From assembly GCA_019638355.1 (NCBI GenBank), contig JAHBTY010000005.1, positions 310,001 to 374,000 on the forward strand: 64,000 nucleotides of DNA, in the 5' to 3' direction. The notes under the pieces are model-generated. The model did not search any database. It was not told the origin of the DNA and saw nothing but the letters and a program-made list of their open reading frames with translations. Source of the stretch: Cyclobacteriaceae bacterium. GTDB taxonomy: Bacteria > Bacteroidota > Bacteroidia > Cytophagales > Cyclobacteriaceae. The translations under genes were made by a program, and so were the position numbers. This document shows, piece after piece, positions 56,402 to 64,000 of the stretch. Positions within the stretch are counted from its first letter, which is position 1. The number at the start of each line of letters is the position of its first letter.

Positions 56402-57274
56402 ATGAAAGCTGCATTACAAAAATCCCCGATCTCCGATGATCATGCTTTTGAAGCGAAACATTTGCAGGCACCGCATTTCGATCCCAACTGGCACTTTCAT
56501 CCGGAGTACCAACTTTTTTTGGTTTTGAAAGGGACGGGTACCCGATTTATTGGAGATCATGTTACACCTTTTAAAAAGGGTGACCTGGTATTTACAGGGC
56601 CTAACCTACCCCATCTGTGGCAGAGCGATCATGAATATTTTATGGATAATAGCGAATTAATAACAGAAGGGATTGTGATCTACTTTCCAGAAAACTTTTT
56701 GGGCAAAGAGCTGTTGCAAAAAAATGAAATGTATAAAGTAAAACAGCTTTTACAAACAGCACATCGCGGGATTGAGATTTACGGTGAAACACATCAACAT
56801 GTGAGTGAATTGATGCATCGGGTATTACATGTTTCTGATTTCGATAAAATACTAACCTTACTTAACCTTTTGAATATCCTATCAAACTCGTCCGAATTCA
56901 GGCTACTGGCTACCGAAGGATACTCGAATTCAATGAAGGAAGCAGAGACTGACCGGATGAACCGGGTATATGCTTATGTTATGAAAAATTTTCGTGAGAA
57001 GATTATGCTGGAAGATGTAGCCGCTATTGCCAACATGAGCCCCAGTGCTTTCAGTAGGTATTTTAAAATGCACGCCAACAAAACGTTTTCTGATTTCGTG
57101 ACCGAAATCCGAGTGGGGCACAGTTGCAAGTTATTAACCAATCAAACCATCAACGTGTCGCAAGTTTGCTACGATAGCGGCTTCAGTACACTTTCAAATT
57201 TTAACCGACAGTTTAAAGCCGTTACGCATTATAGTCCATTGGAGTACCGTAAGAAGTATAGTCCGCTAAATTGA
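56402..57274 (+). CDS. AraC-family transcriptional regulator
   Basis: The N-terminal cupin-like sensor (FHPEYQLFLVLKGTGTRFIG, then GDLVFTGPNLPHLWQS) is followed by two helix-turn-helix motifs in the C-terminal 100 residues: IMLEDVAAIANMSPSAFSRY and INVSQVCYDSGFSTLSNFNR, ending with the AraC signature HYSPLEYRKKY. Length 290. It lies between two sugar-catabolic operons on the opposite strand and most likely activates one or both in response to a sugar. Confidence 0.9.
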   Translation: MKAALQKSPISDDHAFEAKHLQAPHFDPNWHFHPEYQLFLVLKGTGTRFIGDHVTPFKKGDLVFTGPNLPHLWQSDHEYFMDNSELITEGIVIYFPENFLGKELLQKNEMYKVKQLLQTAHRGIEIYGETHQHVSELMHRVLHVSDFDKILTLLNLLNILSNSSEFRLLATEGYSNSMKEAETDRMNRVYAYVMKNFREKIMLEDVAAIANMSPSAFSRYFKMHANKTFSDFVTEIRVGHSCKLLTNQTINVSQVCYDSGFSTLSNFNRQFKAVTHYSPLEYRKKYSPLN

Positions 57275-57283
57275 TACGATTTA

Positions 57284-57913
57284 TTAATACAAATTTGTTT
57301 TCTCATCGTCCTTAATCATGTCATCTAATTGCTGAACAGCAATATCCAGTTTTCCATGATCAACCAGTGCTTTGGCCAAAGTTGGAACCGGGCGCGCTTT
57401 AAATTCATCTGTCTTGCCCCATAAATTGGAACGGATCATACACTTTGCACAGTGCATAAATGCTTCTTTTACATGTACAATAATGGCAAGCGCAGGCTGC
57501 TTACCATCACAGGCCAATAATTCTAAAATACTTTTGTCGGTAACAATTTGGGCATCGCCATTTACGCGCAGCGTTTCTTTAATACCCGGAATCAGAAAGA
57601 TCAATCCGATTTTTGGATTTTGTAGAATGTTGGTTAGTGTGTCTGCTTTTTTATTACCTGGTCTATCAGGAATAGCCAGCATTCTGTCACTTAAGATTTT
57701 TACAAACCCAGCGGGGTCGCCTTTTGGCGATACATCCAAATCACCATTTTGGTTGGCTGTGGCTATCGTGATGAAAGGTGAATTTTCGATGAAGCTTCTG
57801 CAATGTTCATCAATGTAGTTGATTGTTTTACGCGATACAATCTCACTGGGGTAACCCATTAACTCACGAAGTTCGTGTTCACTGTTGATTACCTTTTCAA
57901 ATGTCCATTCCAT
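57284..57913 (-). CDS. FMN-dependent PPOX-type flavoprotein
   Basis: The 209-residue protein matches the pyridoxamine-phosphate-oxidase-like split barrel of the MSMEG_1061 type: FIENSPFITIATANQNGDLD, then VSPKGDPAGFVKIL, LAIPDRPGNKKADTLTNILQ and IGLIFLIPGIKETLRVNGDA. These are the flavin-binding strands. CAKCMIRSNLW near the C-terminus is also typical. It probably reduces or detoxifies a small molecule; the substrate is unknown. It lies at the distal end of the esterase/permease operon, 11 bp after the preceding gene, and converges with the AraC gene. Confidence 0.85.
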   Translation of the reverse strand: MEWTFEKVINSEHELRELMGYPSEIVSRKTINYIDEHCRSFIENSPFITIATANQNGDLDVSPKGDPAGFVKILSDRMLAIPDRPGNKKADTLTNILQNPKIGLIFLIPGIKETLRVNGDAQIVTDKSILELLACDGKQPALAIIVHVKEAFMHCAKCMIRSNLWGKTDEFKARPVPTLAKALVDHGKLDIAVQQLDDMIKDDEKTNLY

Positions 57914-57924
57914 ACTAGTACGTG

Positions 57925-59025
<1,101 letters not shown>

Positions 59026-60195
59026 TCACTTAAATAATAACTGAGCTGACTCCGTTACATACGTCTTTACATTCATCCAGGTGTGTCCACCGCCTGTAAT
59101 TAAACTTTTGAAGTTTACATCCTTCGATTTTAGGTACTCCATAAACTCTACATTTGCTTTGTAAAGAAAATCTTCTGTGCCCACGCTTACCCAAAGCAGC
59201 CGTAATTGTTCATTGGTTTTATTCGCATCAGCACCAATGTGTTTGTAATTCAATTCCATTTCGGCAGGCGAAAGTCCGGCACTGTAAGAACAAATCCAGG
59301 AAAATTTATCAAGGTTACCAAAACCCGCACGCAAAGTTTGTCCACCTCCACGCGAGAATCCACCGATAGCGCGGCTGTTCCGATCCGAAATTGTTCTGTA
59401 ATTTTTGTCGATGTAGGGAATAAGTTGATTGATCAAATCTCCTTCAAATAGTTTTGCACGTCTGATTGCATCATCACCTTCGCGGGAAATAAGATCAGCT
59501 GGTTTGGGCTTACCATTTTGTTCAGCAATTCGTGCCATTGGATTTCCATAGGGCATCACCACAATCATGGGCTTTGCTTTTCCTTCGGCAATCAGGTTAT
59601 CCAGAATAAAATTGACGCGACCTACTTTAAAAAATGTTTCCTCGGTATCGGTTGTACCACTAATCAGGTAAAACACCGGATAGCGTGCGGGTGAATTTTT
59701 ATCATAACCGGGTGGTGTATAAACTACAACCGAACCCGTGCTTCCTTCTATCGAAGGATAATACTCATACGAAATAGTTCCGTGTGGCACATCGCGTAAC
59801 GCATGAATGAGTGGTGTATCTCCGGGCACATCCACCAGGCTTGCCTTAAATCGTTCGTTGGGAAAGAAAGCCACGTTGGCCGGATCCATCACAGTTATAC
59901 TATCCACATTAAAGCTATATGGATAAATATCCGGATTAACCGGACCCACGGTAACACTCCAGATTCCAACCGAGTCTTTTACCATCTCTACCGGAGCTTT
60001 CAGAAACTGTGCGCTTAACTTTACGAGCGCAGCCCGTGGCGCGAGGTAACGAAATGTTACCGTTTTATCGGCATGTACCTGTGGCGAAATAACAAAAGGG
60101 CCACGCGGTGGTTGTGCTATTGTGTTTTGAAAACAACAGCACAAAAGCCACAACAAGGTTAGCTTAATACCAATTTGATTTTTTAATGTAGTCAT
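59026..60195 (-). CDS. CE1-type esterase with N-terminal E-set domain
   Basis: ATG 60195 (MTTLKNQIGIKLTLLWLLCC) is preferred to a TTG three codons earlier. A signal peptide, an E-set-like domain (SPQVHADKTVTFRYLAPRAA) and the hydrolase domain are present. The nucleophile Ser lies in GGFSRGGGQT and the His in GGGHTWMNVKTY. Compared with its neighbour at 57925 it has an extra loop of about 25 residues (NGKPKPADLISREGDDAIRR) near the active site, so the substrate may differ. Confidence 0.87.
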   Translation of the reverse strand: MTTLKNQIGIKLTLLWLLCCCFQNTIAQPPRGPFVISPQVHADKTVTFRYLAPRAALVKLSAQFLKAPVEMVKDSVGIWSVTVGPVNPDIYPYSFNVDSITVMDPANVAFFPNERFKASLVDVPGDTPLIHALRDVPHGTISYEYYPSIEGSTGSVVVYTPPGYDKNSPARYPVFYLISGTTDTEETFFKVGRVNFILDNLIAEGKAKPMIVVMPYGNPMARIAEQNGKPKPADLISREGDDAIRRAKLFEGDLINQLIPYIDKNYRTISDRNSRAIGGFSRGGGQTLRAGFGNLDKFSWICSYSAGLSPAEMELNYKHIGADANKTNEQLRLLWVSVGTEDFLYKANVEFMEYLKSKDVNFKSLITGGGHTWMNVKTYVTESAQLLFK

Positions 60196-60218
60196 ACCAA
60201 TCAATTAAATGTGATCTC

Positions 60219-61529
60219 TCAAACAAGCTGATCCAAAATCAGCACACCAATCAATCCGATGATCGAGACGAGTGTTTCCATTACCGTCCACGAACGGAAT
60301 GTGTCTTTCATACTTAGTCCAAAATATTCTTTAAACAACCAGAAGGCAGTATCATTCACGTGCGAACAAAAAAGACTTCCAGCACCAATCGACAAGACCA
60401 TTAAATTGGGATCAACACCATTTTGCAACGTAAGTGGATAGACAATTCCTGCTGCTGTCAATCCGGCAATTGTGGCTGAGCCTAATGCCAATCGTAGAAC
60501 TGCCGTTACAATCCAGGCTAACAAAAGCGGTGGTAATGTTAAACTACTGAGCACACCCGCTATTTCAACACTTACGCCACTATCAACAAAAATCTGTTTC
60601 AGAATACCGGCACTACCAATAATCAATAGAATCATGGCAATGTCTTTAACGGCATCTGCATATACATTCATAATCTGGGTAAGACTTTTCCCCGTGCGGA
60701 TGCCAAGCGTATAAGTAGCAATCAAAATAGTGAGTGCCATCGCTACATTGGGTTCAGCAAGAAAATTTAACACCTGAACTATTGAATCATTTCCCGTAAC
60801 TAATCCAGTAAATAAAGTAGCCACTCCAATTATCAAAACCGGTAGCAACGATGAGATTAAACTATTTGCAACTCCGGGAAGCTCTTCTTCTTTCTTTTCT
60901 ACCACCATGCTTAATGTATTGGTGGATGGAATTTTCTTCAACGTTCGTGAGAACATAGGACCAGCTAGAATGATGGCCGGAATAGCAATGATGATTCCAT
61001 ACCCAAACGTAACTACCATACTGGCATTAAACTGCATTACCAACGCAATGGGCGATGGATGGGGTGGTAAAAATCCGTGCATTACCGATAGCGATGCCAT
61101 CATGGGTAACCCGATAAACACAAGAGAAAGTTTGTAACGATACGCAACTGAAAAGATAATGGGGATGAGCAACACAAAGCCAACATTATAATAGAGTGGA
61201 ATGCCCACGATAAAACCGGTGAGGCTCATGGCCCAGATCAGGTTTCGCTCGCCAAACACTTTTTGCATCACACTGGCAATGCGTTGGGCTGCTCCGCTTT
61301 CGGCTACCAACTTGCCGAGCATAGCACCCAGCACAATTACAATAACAAGCGAGCCTAATGTATCGCCAATACCTTTGTTAACCGATTTGGAAATTTCCGG
61401 TAATGGAATGCCTAATGAAATTCCTGCCAGCATGGCCACCAACAGGAAAGCCAGAAAGGGATTTACCTTTGCCCAGGTAATCAACAACACCAGGCAAACA
61501 ATACAGATAACAAGGATTATAAAACTCAT
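60219..61529 (-). CDS. GntP-family gluconate/sugar-acid:H+ symporter
   Basis: This 436-residue permease has about 12 hydrophobic segments. Family stretches are SKSVNKGIGDTLGSLVIVIV near residues 48-67, GIPLYYNVGFVLLIPIIFSV, HGFLPPHPSPIALV and SATIAGLTAAGIVYPLTL. GntP members import gluconate, idonate or related aldonates. Lying between sugar-acid dehydratase and esterase genes, it likely brings in a sugar acid released by the extracellular esterases and oxidases. The particular acid cannot be read from sequence. Confidence 0.92.
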   Translation of the reverse strand: MSFIILVICIVCLVLLITWAKVNPFLAFLLVAMLAGISLGIPLPEISKSVNKGIGDTLGSLVIVIVLGAMLGKLVAESGAAQRIASVMQKVFGERNLIWAMSLTGFIVGIPLYYNVGFVLLIPIIFSVAYRYKLSLVFIGLPMMASLSVMHGFLPPHPSPIALVMQFNASMVVTFGYGIIIAIPAIILAGPMFSRTLKKIPSTNTLSMVVEKKEEELPGVANSLISSLLPVLIIGVATLFTGLVTGNDSIVQVLNFLAEPNVAMALTILIATYTLGIRTGKSLTQIMNVYADAVKDIAMILLIIGSAGILKQIFVDSGVSVEIAGVLSSLTLPPLLLAWIVTAVLRLALGSATIAGLTAAGIVYPLTLQNGVDPNLMVLSIGAGSLFCSHVNDTAFWLFKEYFGLSMKDTFRSWTVMETLVSIIGLIGVLILDQLV

Positions 61530-61570
61530 GCAGTGCTATGGATGGAATGGAATCACGGCAAGAGCTTGAA

Positions 61571-62680
<1,110 letters not shown>

Positions 62681-62701
62681 TTAATAGCGGAACAAAATTT
62701 A

Positions 62702-64000
62702 TCAATGCGAATCGCGCGCTACTTTCGATCCGGATTTACCTACCAGAAAATCAAGGTCAGCGCCTTTATCAGACTGCTGCACATGTTTTACATACAGATT
62801 TACATAACCACGGTTGGCAAATGGTTCGGCTTGTTTCCAATTCTTTCTGCGCCTTTCAAGTTCTTCGTCCGAAACATGCAGGTGAATAAGTTTCTTTTCT
62901 ACATTCAACTCAATCATATCACCATTTTGTACTAACGCCAGGTTACCACCAATAGCCGACTCTGGTGAAACATGCAATACAACTGTTCCATAGGCGGTAC
63001 CGCTCATACGACCATCTGAAATACGTACCATGTCTGTAACACCTTTGTCTAAAAGTTTTTTAGGAAGCGTCATGTTTCCTACTTCGGGCATACCGGGATA
63101 ACCCACAGGGCCAACCATTTTTAAAACCATGACACAGGTTTCGTCAATATCTAAGTTGGGATCGTCCACCCGACTGTGATAATCTTCAATATCTTCAAAC
63201 ACTACTGCGCGCCCCTTGTGTTTCATTAATGACGGTGTTGCCGCGGATGGTTTAATTACCGCACCATTCAGTGCGAGATTACCTTTCAGTACTACAATAC
63301 CTGCTTCCGGTATAAATGGTTTTTTGTACTCCGCAATTACTTCTTTGTTATAGTTGTTATCACGGCCCGCAATGTTATCACCGTGTGTTTTACCATTAAC
63401 GGTAATTGCATCCATGTGCAAGTGCTCCTTCAGTTGGCTGATGATGACCGGCAATCCACCCGCATAATAAAAATCTTCCATCAGGAATTTTCCGGAAGGC
63501 ATCAGGTTAAGCAACAACGGAATCTTACTACCCAGTTTATCGAAGTCGTCAAGATTCAAATCCACACCAATTCTGCCGGCAATGGCTGTAAGGTGAATTA
63601 AGAAGTTTGATGATCCACCAACCGCAGCGTTTACTTTAATAGCATTTTCAAATGCTTTGCGGGTTAAAATCTTTGACATCTTCAAATCTTCCTTCACCAT
63701 CTCAACAATTCTTCTTCCGGAAAGTTGCGCCAATACTTTCTTGCGCGAATCCACTGCTGGTATTGCGGCCGCTCCCGGTAAAGTCATGCCCAATGATTCC
63801 ACCATACACGCCATGGTAGAGGCTGTTCCCATTGTCATACAATGACCGGGGCTGCGCGACATGCAACTTTCGGCATGTGAATATTCATCGTAGGTAATCT
63901 TTCCGGTTTTCAGATCATCGGTAAACTTCCATACGGAAGTACCAGAACCAATATCCCTTCCTTGATATTTTCCATTCAACATCGGGCCACCAGGCACAAC
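62702..64000 (-). CDS. IlvD/Edd-family sugar-acid dehydratase (5' end outside the window)
   Basis: The visible 433 or so residues are the C-terminal three quarters; the frame is open through base 64000. SPGHCMTMGTASTM carries a Cys ligand of the iron-sulphur cluster. LIHLTAIAGRIGVDL, PSGKFLMEDFYYAGGLP, MVRISDGRMSGTAYGTVVLH and GGNLALVQNGDMI are family landmarks. The pattern is nearer to L-arabonate/xylonate dehydratases than to branched-chain IlvD. With a GntP permease next door, aldonate dehydration to a 2-keto-3-deoxy acid is likely. The exact substrate is unresolved. Confidence 0.88.
   Translation of the reverse strand, partial: VVPGGPMLNGKYQGRDIGSGTSVWKFTDDLKTGKITYDEYSHAESCMSRSPGHCMTMGTASTMACMVESLGMTLPGAAAIPAVDSRKKVLAQLSGRRIVEMVKEDLKMSKILTRKAFENAIKVNAAVGGSSNFLIHLTAIAGRIGVDLNLDDFDKLGSKIPLLLNLMPSGKFLMEDFYYAGGLPVIISQLKEHLHMDAITVNGKTHGDNIAGRDNNYNKEVIAEYKKPFIPEAGIVVLKGNLALNGAVIKPSAATPSLMKHKGRAVVFEDIEDYHSRVDDPNLDIDETCVMVLKMVGPVGYPGMPEVGNMTLPKKLLDKGVTDMVRISDGRMSGTAYGTVVLHVSPESAIGGNLALVQNGDMIELNVEKKLIHLHVSDEELERRRKNWKQAEPFANRGYVNLYVKHVQQSDKGADLDFLVGKSGSKVARDSH

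Overview
The window looks like chromosome of a Bacteroidota member, most likely from the Cytophagales. Supporting signs are the adjacent parE-parC pair, weak Shine-Dalgarno sequences with TAnnTTTG-type -7 boxes, TlpA-like and DUF3108-type proteins, a GH95 fucosidase with CE1 esterases, and an integrative island with VirE-N/DUF3987 replication genes. The taxonomic call is inference; no rRNA or tRNA gene was seen.

Layout. (1) 1-18154, core chromosome: a broken HicB-like antitoxin, parC and parE, a sterol-desaturase-like enzyme, two lipoproteins (one TlpA-like), a 3-hydroxyacyl-CoA dehydrogenase, mscL, a DUF3108 protein, dapD, a glycosyltransferase, a metal-responsive regulator coupled to an Nramp-Usp manganese transporter, and mnmE. 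(2) 18137-45211, a 27-kb integrative island in the 3' end of mnmE. It is bounded by an exact 18-bp direct repeat (TTTTGTATCGGAAAGTAA) and carries TTTGTTGCCCA-type repeats at both ends. (3) 45212-64000, chromosome again: two minus-strand sugar-catabolism operons around an AraC-type regulator. They encode a GH95 alpha-L-fucosidase, dehydrogenases, an isomerase, a ThuA/propeller/azurin lipoprotein, four CE1-type esterase proteins (five domains), a GntP-family permease and a sugar-acid dehydratase cut by the window edge.

Island content. The left part holds a zinc-ribbon/HTH protein, a tyrosine recombinase, an unknown protein, an excisionase-like HTH protein and a VirE-N/DUF3987 replication protein. 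Next is a tightly packed six-gene operon: XRE regulator, PLD-SNF2 helicase, Eco57I-like adenine methyltransferase, SMC/RecF-like ATPase, RhuM-family protein and a long prokaryotic Argonaute. The first PIWI catalytic aspartate of the Argonaute appears to be glycine. I know of no described defence system with this gene set, and it is the main candidate for something new here. An AT-richer cargo follows: a TetR regulator with two matching operators, thiolase, thioesterase, a frameshifted ketopantoate-reductase-like gene, a PEBP protein, a DinB-like protein and a GNAT-cupin fusion. The right end is mostly non-coding and rich in long stem-loops, including two related elements with compensatory stem changes around a small gene. 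A protein of unknown function with its own promoter and terminator and a short HTH-like gene complete the island.

How it fits together. The island has integration, excision and replication genes but no visible relaxase, conjugation or capsid genes, so it probably moves with help from another element while carrying defence and metabolic cargo. The right-hand chromosomal genes would de-esterify, defucosylate and oxidise plant or algal polysaccharide fragments and take up and dehydrate the resulting sugar acids. No SusC/SusD pair is in view.
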